Positions 34,855 to 43,182 of a stretch of DNA of 64,000 nt are shown here, piece after piece; within the stretch, counting starts at the first letter, position 1; every line of letters starts with the position of its first letter. The position numbers were made by a program, and so were the translations under genes. The stretch comes from Paramesorhizobium salinisoli (GTDB lineage: Bacteria > Pseudomonadota > Alphaproteobacteria > Rhizobiales > Rhizobiaceae), in assembly GCF_003335045.1 (NCBI RefSeq), contig NZ_QOZG01000004.1, positions 455,423 through 519,422 on the forward strand, written 5' to 3'. A model generated the notes under the pieces. It searched no databases. It saw only the letters and a program-made list of their open reading frames with translations, and was not told the origin of the DNA.

Positions 34855-36161
34855 CGATCAAGGATATCCTCCCGCAGATGATGCGTTCCCTGGCGCGGCC
34901 GGCGCATGTGGACGAGGCGAGATCCAAGCTGCACGCCGGTGGGGATGCCGCCGATCTGAACCCGGCGGTAGCGTTCGAAACGCTCGTCAAGGGATTTGGC
35001 GGCAAGGCGGAAGAGCGGAGCAGCAGGATTTCGGAGGCTGAGGAAGCCGGCGACGAAGAGAAAAGCGGCGATATGCCTCCCGTCAAGGAATCGCCGCCCA
35101 TCTCGGCCATTGCCGCACAAGCCATGCTCTCGTTCGATCCCTCGCGGATCAAGCAGGTGGAGGCGGCGACGGCTGCGGGGAATTCGGCAGATGCTTTAGC
35201 CATCGATGTGGACGACGCCGGAAAGCCCGGAGCAGGCCGTCCAGATATGGGCGATGAAATTCTTGTCGATGAAAGCGCCGATGCGGAACTGTATGGCACG
35301 AAGGCCGATGGAAAAACGGCGAAACCGGGAGATATGGCGGCTGTGCCTGTTACAACCCGGCAGGAAAAGGGCCACCCTGCTCCCGATGGAACGGACAAGC
35401 CGGATGACAAAACGCCGGTGCCTGTTTCGACCGACGACAAAATTGCCTCATCGGGTGGAGGTGAGGGAAATCGGCGCCAGGATGCTGCGAAAGCCGATCC
35501 AAGCGCTTCCAAGCCTGACCTAAAGGAGCCGGCTGTCAAAGGACGTGGTGGCGAGGCTGCCGATAGTGGCGCGATGACGCCAAACACGCAAAATCGGCCC
35601 GGCGGAGCCAACAGTTCCCCTGGCCTGGCGAATGCCGCGGCTGCGCCGGTAAAGCAGGCAATCCATATCGCCGGCGTGGAAATCGTCTCGGAGCGCAGCT
35701 ACGGGACGGTGAAGACCCTTAACATCCGGCTGCAGCCGCTCGATCTTGGGACCGTTACCGCCAGGTTGCGGATGGTCCCTGACGGCATGCAGGTAGAGCT
35801 GGTGGCGGACAGGCGCGAGACGGCGGACCGGCTTGCGGCCGACCGGGATATGTTGGGCAAAGCGCTGCAGTCGGTGGGGCTGAGCGACAATGCCGTCGTC
35901 GCCATCACGGTGACGGAACGCGGAAATCCCGCCACCTCCAATGCAGCAGGCAACCAGGCGGGACAGCAGAATTTCACCGCTCAAGATCAGACCGGTGGGC
36001 GTAACGGAGGGCATCCGCAGGCCACTATGCAGGGAGAAGGCAATGGCAATCGTGATCAGCGCCGAACGTGGAATTCGGACGATCAGGCGCAGGCGAACGC
36101 TCCAGCTTCGCCTCTGGATCCGCGTGGTGGCCGCCGTCTGTCTCGCGGCATTGTCGTCTAG
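34851..36161 (+). CDS. fliK: Hook-length control protein FliK (MotD-type)
   Basis: 436 residues. A long low-complexity, Ala/Asp/Lys/Pro-rich N-terminal part (1-270) serves as the molecular ruler. The C-terminal FliK domain (about 275-365) contains VKTLNIRLQPLDLGTVTARLRM and LVADRRETADRL. In rhizobia this gene was first called motD and later shown to control hook length. It overlaps motC by 4 bases, and its last 119 bases overlap the next gene in another frame. Confidence 0.88.
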   Translation: MTIKDILPQMMRSLARPAHVDEARSKLHAGGDAADLNPAVAFETLVKGFGGKAEERSSRISEAEEAGDEEKSGDMPPVKESPPISAIAAQAMLSFDPSRIKQVEAATAAGNSADALAIDVDDAGKPGAGRPDMGDEILVDESADAELYGTKADGKTAKPGDMAAVPVTTRQEKGHPAPDGTDKPDDKTPVPVSTDDKIASSGGGEGNRRQDAAKADPSASKPDLKEPAVKGRGGEAADSGAMTPNTQNRPGGANSSPGLANAAAAPVKQAIHIAGVEIVSERSYGTVKTLNIRLQPLDLGTVTARLRMVPDGMQVELVADRRETADRLAADRDMLGKALQSVGLSDNAVVAITVTERGNPATSNAAGNQAGQQNFTAQDQTGGRNGGHPQATMQGEGNGNRDQRRTWNSDDQAQANAPASPLDPRGGRRLSRGIVV

Positions 36162-36687
36162 CATCCTTGCACTGGGGGCAGGGCCGGCGCGGGCGGAAAA
36201 TGTCTGCGAACGCGAAATGCACAAGGCCTCTGCCAAATACGGAGTCCCGATCGGCATTCTCTACGCCGTCGGCCTGACGGAAACCGGGCGCAAGAACTCG
36301 CTGCAGCCCTATGCGATGAACATCGAGGGGCGGGCGGAATTCTTCCCCACGGCCGCCGCCGCATTGGCTGGGTTCGATCAGGCAAGGCGTCAGGGGGCCA
36401 AGCTGATCGACCTTGGCTGCATGCAGATCAACCATTATTTCCACGGCAAGGAATTCTCATCGGTTGCACAGATGCTGCTGCCAAGGGCGAATGTCGACTA
36501 CGCCGCACGCTTCCTGAAGCAGCTTCGCGCCCGCGAAGGCAACTGGACCCTCGCTGTCGCCCGCTATCATGCTGGACCAAACAATGACCCTGCCCAGAAG
36601 AAATATGTTTGCCGGGTAATGGAAAACATGGTGGCGACGGGTTTCGGAAACTGGACTCCCCAAGCGCGCGGCTTCTGCCACGCCTGA
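36043..36687 (+). CDS. Flagellar-cluster lytic transglycosylase (SLT fold)
   Basis: 214 residues. N-terminal signal/anchor helix (about 24-46, cleavage near RAEN). The lysozyme-like SLT domain has catalytic Glu80 in YAVGLTETGRKN, plus GCMQINHYFHG and VARYHAGPNN. It cleaves peptidoglycan, presumably to let the rod pass, because the window's FlgJ has no muramidase domain; Rhodobacter SltF plays this part for its FlgJ. The ATG at 36043 has GAGAAGG directly upstream and lies inside the fliK end (119-base overlap). Confidence 0.85.
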   Translation: MAIVISAERGIRTIRRRRTLQLRLWIRVVAAVCLAALSSSILALGAGPARAENVCEREMHKASAKYGVPIGILYAVGLTETGRKNSLQPYAMNIEGRAEFFPTAAAALAGFDQARRQGAKLIDLGCMQINHYFHGKEFSSVAQMLLPRANVDYAARFLKQLRAREGNWTLAVARYHAGPNNDPAQKKYVCRVMENMVATGFGNWTPQARGFCHA

Positions 36688-36920
36688 GCGTAACGTCTTG
36701 TTATGAATCGTGAAAGCCAGCTACTGTTAACGTTTTGTAAAGCTCTATAGGGTACTGACCAAGCTCCTGCGGCGATCGCATTTGGTTTGATTTGTTGCTC
36801 CGTAGATATCAATGGTTCTTCCCCACTAAATTGCTCCCTATAAATTGGGATTGTTGTCGAGTCATCGCGCCAGTTAGTTGTTGTTCCCACGGGGTAACAT
36901 ACTGATTCGGAGGCGGGCCG
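36688..36920. promoter_or_regulatory. AT-rich ftcR promoter region with tandem repeat
   Basis: A 233-bp gap, clearly richer in A+T than its surroundings. GTTAAC (36726) and TGTAAA (36736) are 10 bp apart and match the repeat upstream of flgB. AT-rich, T-A-step-rich promoters are typical MucR targets in this order, and MucR and VjbR act on ftcR in Brucella; direct binding here is inference. Confidence 0.45.
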
Positions 36921-37592
36921 ATGATTGTGGTTGTGGACGAACGCAATCTAGTCACTAGTGGGTATTCTGCCTGGTTTGGGCGGGAAGGGATTTCAACGAC
37001 CGGGTTCTCTCCGGCCGATTTCGGCGATTGGGTTGATACGGTCGCGCAGAGCGATATTCTGGCTGTCGAGGCCTTTCTGATTGGTGAGTGCTCCAATCGC
37101 AATCATCTCCCGATCAAGATACGCGAACGCTGCTCGGCTCCGGTCATTGCCGTCAATGAGACGCAATCGCTTGAGCACACGTTGGAATTGTTCCAGTCGG
37201 GTGTGGACGATGTGGTCCGCAAGCCGGTTCACGTCCGCGAGATCCTGGCGCGTATCAACGCCATCCGCCGCCGTGCGGGCGTAGATGTTTCGGGAATTCA
37301 GGTCGGGCCGATCCGGGTTTTCTCGGATGGGCGCGATCCGCAGATCAACGGGATGGAGTTTCTGCTCCCGCGCCGCGAACGGCGGATTCTCGAATATCTC
37401 ATCGCTAATCGCGGCCGCAGGCTCAACAAGACGCAGATATTCAACGCGATCTACGGAATCTTCGATAGCGAAGTCGAGGAAAACGTCGTTGAAAGTCATA
37501 TCAGCAAGCTGCGCAAGAAACTGAGGGAAGCGCTGGGCTTCGATCCCATCGATTCGAAGCGCTTCCTCGGCTACTGCATCAATATCGAGTAG
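36921..37592 (+). CDS. ftcR: Flagellar master regulator FtcR/Rem (OmpR family)
   Basis: 223 residues. An N-terminal receiver-like domain (1-115) is followed by an OmpR-type winged helix (about 125-220) ending [16 protein letters not shown]. The receiver is degenerate: the phospho-acceptor position is Glu50 (DILAVEAF) although Asp6/Glu7 and Lys101-Pro remain, so it probably acts without phosphorylation. No histidine kinase is nearby. In Brucella FtcR activates flgE and other flagellar genes; Rem is the Sinorhizobium counterpart. GGAGG upstream supports the start. It sits directly before flgE as a single-gene unit. Confidence 0.92.
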   Translation: MIVVVDERNLVTSGYSAWFGREGISTTGFSPADFGDWVDTVAQSDILAVEAFLIGECSNRNHLPIKIRERCSAPVIAVNETQSLEHTLELFQSGVDDVVRKPVHVREILARINAIRRRAGVDVSGIQVGPIRVFSDGRDPQINGMEFLLPRRERRILEYLIANRGRRLNKTQIFNAIYGIFDSEVEENVVESHISKLRKKLREALGFDPIDSKRFLGYCINIE

Positions 37593-37651
37593 CTGAACGG
37601 GGCCGGCCCTGCATTGATCGGCCCTCACTTATCCATCCTGCTTCCAGAAAA

Positions 37652-37706
37652 TCGTGAGTGATTCAGAACAGGTTCACGCAAGGGTCGTGAGCTAGCATCG
37701 ATTCAG
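37652..37706. promoter_or_regulatory. Repeated motifs upstream of flgE
   Basis: TCGTGAG occurs at 37652 and 37685 (33 bp apart) and GATTCAG at 37660 and 37700. ATCGATTCA also occurs upstream of flaF (41510-41518). In Brucella FtcR binds the flgE promoter, so these are candidate FtcR sites. Confidence 0.4.
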
Positions 37707-37730
37707 GAATCCTCACATCAGGAGATGTAA

Positions 37731-38981
37731 ATGAGCCTTTATGGGATGATGCGCACTGGTGTTTCCGGCATGAATGCCCAGGTCAACCGGTTGTCGGCCG
37801 TCGCGGAAAACATCGCCAATGCCAGCACCGTCGGCTACAAGCGCGCCAGCACGCAGTTTTCCTCGCTCGTACTGCCGAGCTCGGATGGCCAGTACAATTC
37901 CGGAAGCGTCAAAACCGAAGTGCGCTACGGGATATCCGACCAGGGCGGCATCCGCTCCACGGCATCATCGACCGACCTTGCCATTGACGGAAATGGTTTT
38001 TTTGTTGTCAGCAATGCCGATGGCACGCCCTACCTGACCCGCGCCGGATCGTTCGTGAAGGATTCCGTTGGCAATCTCGTCAACACGTCTGGCTACTACC
38101 TGATGGGTTATCCCGTCGTCGACGGCAAGGTGAACAACGTTGCGAACGGCTTCCAGGGGCTGGAGAAGATCAACATAGACCAGATGGATCTGGTTGCCGA
38201 TCCGAGCCGGACAGGCAAGTTTACCGTCAATCTTCCGGCTAACGCTGAAGTTGTTCCCGCACCCCGGGCCGGAGACAATTTGGTGGATTCAAAATTCACC
38301 GCCAAGACCTCACTGGTATCCTACGACAATCTCGGCAATCCTGTCGTTCTCGACGTCTATTTCAGTAAAATAGCCGACAATACCTGGCAGGTCGCGGTTT
38401 ACGACGCCAAGGGGCGGGCCGCAAACGGCGGCTTTCCCTACGCGTCAGCTGCGCTCACCACCCCGACGATGGCGTTTGACGCGACGACCGGCAAACTGAC
38501 ATCGGCCGGCAATGTGGCGATCGCCATCCCGGGGGGGCAGACGCTCGACCTCGATCTTTCGTCGACCAAGCAGCTTGCCGGCGATTACACCGTGTACGAG
38601 GCGAATATCGATGGCAGGTCGCCGAGCGCCATCGAAAGCGTCGATATCGACCCGAACGGTTCCGTCGTGGCCCGCTACGAGAACGGAACCCAGCGCGAGA
38701 TCTACCGCATCGCGCTCGGCAATGTGGCGAGCCCGGACAGGATGGAAGTGCTGAGCGGCAACGTATTCGCGCCGAGCGCCGATTCCGGCGATGTCCAGCT
38801 CGGTTTTCCCAAAAGCGGCGGGATGGGCAGCATTTCTTCGGGCGCACTCGAGGAATCCAATGCCGATATCGCCGAAGAGCTCACTGAAATGATCGAGGCA
38901 CAGCGCAGCTACACCGCCAATTCCAAAGCCTTCCAGACGGGCGCGGATTTGATGGACGTGCTGGTCAACCTGAAGAGATAG
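37731..38981 (+). CDS. flgE: Flagellar hook protein FlgE
   Basis: 416 residues. N-terminal MNAQVNRLSAVAENIANASTVGYKR and C-terminal LTEMIEAQRSYTANSKAFQTG are hook-family signatures, and TDLAIDGNGFFVVSN is the FlgE/F/G core motif. It polymerises into the hook; length is controlled by FliK. AGGAGATGTAA precedes the ATG. First gene of the last flagellar operon (flgE to 48032). Confidence 0.96.
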   Translation: MSLYGMMRTGVSGMNAQVNRLSAVAENIANASTVGYKRASTQFSSLVLPSSDGQYNSGSVKTEVRYGISDQGGIRSTASSTDLAIDGNGFFVVSNADGTPYLTRAGSFVKDSVGNLVNTSGYYLMGYPVVDGKVNNVANGFQGLEKINIDQMDLVADPSRTGKFTVNLPANAEVVPAPRAGDNLVDSKFTAKTSLVSYDNLGNPVVLDVYFSKIADNTWQVAVYDAKGRAANGGFPYASAALTTPTMAFDATTGKLTSAGNVAIAIPGGQTLDLDLSSTKQLAGDYTVYEANIDGRSPSAIESVDIDPNGSVVARYENGTQREIYRIALGNVASPDRMEVLSGNVFAPSADSGDVQLGFPKSGGMGSISSGALEESNADIAEELTEMIEAQRSYTANSKAFQTGADLMDVLVNLKR

Positions 38982-39012
38982 CCCTTCTAATATGGGCGGG
39001 ATTGGATAGAGG

Positions 39013-40425
39013 ATGTCACTAAGTTCTGCATTGCTTACGGCCCAGAGTTCTCTCAAAGCTACGTCGAAGCAGACGGCGCTGGCATCTCGGAACATTGCGG
39101 GCTCAAGCGATCCAAACTATGTCAAGCGCACGGGCTCCCTGGTCTCGGGGGCCCATGGCTCGGTCTATGTGAACGTCGGTCGTTCGGCTGACGAGGCGCT
39201 GCTGACACGCTATATCCAAGCCAACAGCCTGAACGCATCGTCGAGCACGCTCGCAACCGGGCTCGGCCGTTTGTCTGCGCTCTATTCGGCGGATGACTAT
39301 TCCGGCTCGCCCGCGGCGCTCATAGGCGATCTGCGCGATGCGTTGCAGATTTACGCCACCCAGCCCGGCCAGAGCACGACGGCCGGCGATAGCGTTGTCG
39401 ACAAGGCCGTGGCGCTTGCAAAAGCGCTCAACGAGGGTACGGCGCAAGTCCAGAAGCTGCGCGCCGATGCCGATGCGGACATCGCCAATTCTGTCGACAA
39501 CGTCAATGAATTGCTGGCGAAGTTCGAAGAGGTGAACAGCCGCATCGTCAACGGCACAAGGTCGGGCGACGACATATCGGACTTTCTCGATCAGCGCGAT
39601 TCGCTTCTCAAACAGTTGTCAGGTGAGATCGGCATCACCACCATGACACGCGCCGACAACGACATGGTTATTTTCGCCGAAACCGGTGTGACCCTGTTCG
39701 AAAAAACCGCGCGCAAGGTGAGCTTCGAGCCGACGACGGCCTTTGCCGCCGGGACCGGCGGTAACAATGTCTATGTGGATGGCGTGCCGCTCTCGCACAG
39801 CACCTTCGAGCAACCCTACGGGACGGGGCGCTTGAGCGGTCTCCTGCAGTTGCGCGATCAGATCGCCCCTCAATATCAAAACCAGCTTGATGAGATAGCC
39901 CGAGGGCTCATCGACATCTTCTCCGAGGAGGGCGGCCAGACTGGGCTCTTTAGTTCCTCCGGTTCGTTCTCGGAACCTGGCATTGCGGGGAAGGTTCATG
40001 TCCCCTCGGAATATATCCGTTCCGAAGGTGGCAGTTCGGAATTGCTGCGTGACGGACATGGCGATATCTACAACCCGGATAACGCTTCGGGCTTCTCGGG
40101 CCGTTTGCAGCAACTGATTGGACTTGTCGCGGAAAAGCGCAGCTTCGATTCCGCTGTGGGCGGAGGAACCAACCTCAGCATCATCGATTACAGCAGCGCT
40201 TCGACAAGTTGGCTTGAAAGCCAGCGCAAGGCCGCAGCGGATAGCGAGAGCTATAATTCCACGGTCTCATCGCGTGCGGAGCAGGCGCTCTCCAACGCCA
40301 CCGGCGTCGATATCAACGAGGAGATGGCTCTCCTCCTCCAACTCGAACAATCCTTTCAGGCGTCAAGCCGGGTTCTGTCAACCGTCGGCTCGATGCTCGA
40401 CGATCTTCTCAATGCGGTGAGATAA
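39013..40425 (+). CDS. flgK: Hook-filament junction protein FlgK (HAP1)
   Basis: 470 residues, short but complete. N-terminal flagellin-like helix with SLKATSKQTALASRNIAGSSDPNYVKR, an FlgK-type DFLDQRDSLLKQLSGEIGI segment at about 195-213, and a C-terminal EEMALLLQLEQSFQASSRVLSTVGSMLDDLL. It caps the hook for filament attachment. It follows flgE by 31 bp and precedes flgL by 2 bp. Confidence 0.94.
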   Translation: MSLSSALLTAQSSLKATSKQTALASRNIAGSSDPNYVKRTGSLVSGAHGSVYVNVGRSADEALLTRYIQANSLNASSSTLATGLGRLSALYSADDYSGSPAALIGDLRDALQIYATQPGQSTTAGDSVVDKAVALAKALNEGTAQVQKLRADADADIANSVDNVNELLAKFEEVNSRIVNGTRSGDDISDFLDQRDSLLKQLSGEIGITTMTRADNDMVIFAETGVTLFEKTARKVSFEPTTAFAAGTGGNNVYVDGVPLSHSTFEQPYGTGRLSGLLQLRDQIAPQYQNQLDEIARGLIDIFSEEGGQTGLFSSSGSFSEPGIAGKVHVPSEYIRSEGGSSELLRDGHGDIYNPDNASGFSGRLQQLIGLVAEKRSFDSAVGGGTNLSIIDYSSASTSWLESQRKAAADSESYNSTVSSRAEQALSNATGVDINEEMALLLQLEQSFQASSRVLSTVGSMLDDLLNAVR

Positions 40426-40427
40426 TC

Positions 40428-41477
40428 ATGAAGGCTCAGTCAGTTTCGTCCTACGCTCTCTCAAATGCCTTGCGTTCAGTTGTCTCCAAGGCACAGACGG
40501 AATTGTTGAAGGCGCAGCAGGAAGCAACCACCGGTACAGTCTTCGATGTGGGGTTGGCGCTTGGCGCACGGTCCGGCCAGACTATTTCGCTGCGCAAGGA
40601 ATATGATCGGCTGTCGTCGCTCACCGAGATGAACAATTTGATATCCCAGCGGATGAGGACATCGCAGACGGCGATTGGCAGCGTCATCGGCCAAGCTCAA
40701 AACTTCCTGGCCAATCTGGCAGGCGCGACCTCGACGGTGGAAGGAAAAACCACGATTGTCCAGAGCGCGAAATCGGCGCTCCAGACCACGACAGGCCTTC
40801 TCAACAGCAGCTATGCCGGCGAGTTCATTTTCGCCGGCGTCAACACCGATGTGAAGCCGCTTGGTGATTATTTCGGGGATGGCAGCACTGCCAGGTCGGC
40901 TGTTCAGGAGGCTTTCGAAAATCATTTCGGTTTTGCGACGGATGCGCCTCAAGTGGCTGGCATTTCCGCGTCGGACATGGAAGCGTTTCTCGGAACGGCG
41001 TTTGCGGCTGAATTCAGCGAAGCGAACTGGAGCAGCAACTGGTCATCGGCGTCGAGCACAGTCATCAAGAGCCGCATCGCGCCGACTGAACTCACGGAGA
41101 CTTCGGTGAGCGCCAATGCGGAAGGCTTCCGCAAAGTGGCAATGAGCTTCACCATGGTAGCCGAGCTTGGCGATATCGGCCTTAACGACAGCGCGTTTTC
41201 CGCATTGATCAACAAGGCGCTCGGTACGACGACTGAAGCGATCACAGCGGTTTCGCAGTCGCAATCCGCACTCGGGATCGCCCAGGCCCGGACGACGAAC
41301 GCCAATACGCGCATCGCGGCGCAGATCAACATTCTCAACAGCTCGGTTCGCGATCTCGAAGCGGTCGATCCCTATGAGGCAGCGACGCGTGTCAGTGCGC
41401 TGATGTCGCAGATCGAGACCTCCTATGCGATGACCACTAGGCTCATGGGTATGAGTCTTCTCAACTACTTGAAGTGA
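40428..41477 (+). CDS. flgL: Hook-filament junction protein FlgL (HAP3)
   Basis: 349 residues with flagellin-like N-terminal (ALRSVVSKAQTELLKAQQEATTG) and C-terminal helices (DPYEAATRVSALMSQIETSYAMTTRLMGMSLLNYLK). The position right after flgK and the length fit FlgL. It links FlgK to flagellin. A 96-bp gap with GATTCA repeats separates it from flaF. Confidence 0.93.
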   Translation: MKAQSVSSYALSNALRSVVSKAQTELLKAQQEATTGTVFDVGLALGARSGQTISLRKEYDRLSSLTEMNNLISQRMRTSQTAIGSVIGQAQNFLANLAGATSTVEGKTTIVQSAKSALQTTTGLLNSSYAGEFIFAGVNTDVKPLGDYFGDGSTARSAVQEAFENHFGFATDAPQVAGISASDMEAFLGTAFAAEFSEANWSSNWSSASSTVIKSRIAPTELTETSVSANAEGFRKVAMSFTMVAELGDIGLNDSAFSALINKALGTTTEAITAVSQSQSALGIAQARTTNANTRIAAQINILNSSVRDLEAVDPYEAATRVSALMSQIETSYAMTTRLMGMSLLNYLK

Positions 41478-41491
41478 TAAAATCAGGTAAT

Positions 41492-41520
41492 GATTCAACA
41501 AATTAAAGTATCGATTCACG
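41492..41520. promoter_or_regulatory. GATTCA repeats upstream of flaF
   Basis: GATTCA at 41492 and TCGATTCACG at 41511-41520 are 21 bp apart (two helical turns). ATCGATTCA is shared with the flgE upstream region. Suggests an internal regulated promoter for flaF-flbT and downstream genes. Confidence 0.35.
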
Positions 41521-41573
41521 CTAGTCCTAAAGTAAAGCATTAGAGTTATTTGCTGGAATGCCCCGGAGATCAA

Positions 41574-41918
41574 ATGTATCAATCGCGCTATGAAGATGTG
41601 ATGAATGATGACACGGCAAGCGCCAAGGAACGCGAACGCCTGCTCTTCGATCGTTGCATCGAAATGCTCTGTACTGCACGCGAACACGGAGCATCATCCA
41701 GGGAAGGTATCGACGCCGCTTATTTCACGATGCAATTGTGGACGACTCTCATCGAAGATCTCGGCAGTGTTGAAAATGCACTGCCTCAGGAACTCAAAGC
41801 CGCGATCATTTCCATTGGCATTTTCATTCTCAAGGAAATGGAGCGGATAAGGCAGGGCGAATCCGACGATTATGATTCCGTCATCGATATCACCCGCACG
41901 ATCAGGGACAGTCTTTAG
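41574..41918 (+). CDS. flaF: Flagellin regulator FlaF
   Basis: 114 residues, FlaF family: [12 protein letters not shown] start, and [17 protein letters not shown] and [23 protein letters not shown] in the body. FlaF is needed for flagellin secretion and acts opposite FlbT on flagellin mRNA in alphaproteobacteria. GGAG six bases before the ATG at 41574 fixes the start; flbT follows after 2 bp. Confidence 0.92.
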   Translation: MYQSRYEDVMNDDTASAKERERLLFDRCIEMLCTAREHGASSREGIDAAYFTMQLWTTLIEDLGSVENALPQELKAAIISIGIFILKEMERIRQGESDDYDSVIDITRTIRDSL

Positions 41919-41920
41919 AA

Positions 41921-42415
41921 ATGGCACCGGCTTCCAAAAATACCATCCGTCTTTCGCTACGGGCGGGAGAGAAGATCTATATCAACGGGGCTGTTCTTCG
42001 CGCCGACCGCAAGGTTTCGCTCGAGCTGTTGAACGACGCGACCTTTCTTCTGGAGGGTCACGTTCTTCAGCCGGAGCAAACGACCACGCCGCTGCGCCAA
42101 CTCTATTTTGCCGCCCAGATCATGCTGATCAATCCGGCCATCGGTTCGGAAGCCCGGGAGACATTCCAGGCCATGCTAAAGGCAACACTGAGCACTTTCG
42201 AGGATGTCGAGATCCTGAAGGGATTGAAGCTCATCGACGAGCTCGTTCATCAAAATCGTGTCTTTGAAGCGCTAAAGACCCTGCGTAATCTCTATCCCGA
42301 CGAAGCAAGAATTATGGGCGGCAAAGACATCGGGGTACCCGGGGGTATTGGAGATACGGGGGATATCGGACGTGAACCTGGAATTCTGACCCGGCCTGTG
42401 GAGGCAATGGCATGA
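41921..42415 (+). CDS. flbT: Flagellin mRNA regulator FlbT
   Basis: 164 residues. FlbT-family text: [41 protein letters not shown] at the N-terminus and [20 protein letters not shown] in the middle. FlbT binds the flagellin leader mRNA in Caulobacter and promotes decay; in Brucella it activates flagellin production. The fliC leader here contains a nested stem-loop that could be its target. The end overlaps flgD by 4 bases. The C-terminus is Gly-rich. Confidence 0.93.
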   Translation: MAPASKNTIRLSLRAGEKIYINGAVLRADRKVSLELLNDATFLLEGHVLQPEQTTTPLRQLYFAAQIMLINPAIGSEARETFQAMLKATLSTFEDVEILKGLKLIDELVHQNRVFEALKTLRNLYPDEARIMGGKDIGVPGGIGDTGDIGREPGILTRPVEAMA

Positions 42416-42819
42416 CGACAACACCGAGCGTTTCAAACACGAATACCAACACGCCGACGACGAACAACAATTCAGCGGCCAATGCGGCATCGGCGGACTA
42501 CCAGTCCTTTCTCAAGCTGCTCGTAGCGCAGATGAAGAACCAGGATCCAACGGAGCCGATGGATTCGACGCAGTATATATCGCAGCTGGCGACATTTTCG
42601 AATGTCGAGCAGGCGGTTCAGATGAACAGCAAGCTCGAGAAGCTTCTCGGCAATTCCGCGCTTTCGCAGGCCGACGGCCTGATCGGCCGCACCGTTACGA
42701 GTGCCGACGGGAAAATCAGCGGCGAGGTCAAATCCGTGCGCATCCTGCAGGACGGCCTGGTGGCGAAGCTTGCCGATGGCAGCGAACTGGCAATCACGCC
42801 GGGCGTCTCCATAAGTTAA
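42412..42819 (+). CDS. flgD: Flagellar hook capping/assembly protein FlgD
   Basis: 135 residues, the short alphaproteobacterial form. An Asn/Thr-rich N-terminus (1-25) precedes the FlgD core [41 protein letters not shown] (28-68) and a small beta-rich C-terminus that is much reduced relative to enteric FlgD. It caps the growing hook. Confidence 0.92.
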   Translation: MTTTPSVSNTNTNTPTTNNNSAANAASADYQSFLKLLVAQMKNQDPTEPMDSTQYISQLATFSNVEQAVQMNSKLEKLLGNSALSQADGLIGRTVTSADGKISGEVKSVRILQDGLVAKLADGSELAITPGVSIS

Positions 42820-42840
42820 GTTAGCCGGAAGGGGCGGGCG

Positions 42841-43107
42841 ATGAACGAAGCCGATGCGCTCGACATCATCAATTCGGCGATCTGGACGACGCTCGCCGCC
42901 AGCGGGCCCGCGGTTCTTGCAGCCATGATCGCCGGCATCGGCATCGCGCTTTTCCAGGCGCTGACGCAGGTGCAGGAAATCACGCTGACCTTCGTTCCCA
43001 AAATCATCGTCATATTTGTTGTCCTGGCCTTCACCGCGCCGTTCGTCGGAGCGCAGATCAACGCTTTCACGCTTCTCGCCTATTCGCGTATCGAAAAAGG
43101 ATTTTAA
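42841..43107 (+). CDS. fliQ: Flagellar export gate protein FliQ
   Basis: 88 residues with two membrane helices (about 17-37 and 52-75). Conserved AMIAGIGIALFQALTQVQEITLTFVPKI. It is part of the FliP-FliQ-FliR channel. Confidence 0.94.
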   Translation: MNEADALDIINSAIWTTLAASGPAVLAAMIAGIGIALFQALTQVQEITLTFVPKIIVIFVVLAFTAPFVGAQINAFTLLAYSRIEKGF

Positions 43108-43115
43108 GAAGCAAG

Positions 43116-43144
43116 AGCTTGCGCGCAAATCCCTCGCGCAAGCT
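43116..43144. repeat. Short palindrome between fliQ and flhA
   Basis: AGCTTGCGCG (43116-43125) and CGCGCAAGCT (43135-43144) are a perfect 10-bp inverted repeat with a 9-base loop in the 75-bp gap. TCGCGCAAGCTTCG recurs at 29930-29950. Looks like an intergenic repeat unit; possible processing or weak attenuator hairpin. Confidence 0.5.
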
Positions 43145-43182
43145 TCGTCGCTTATTCTTCCTGAGTATCTCGGGAGAACAGT

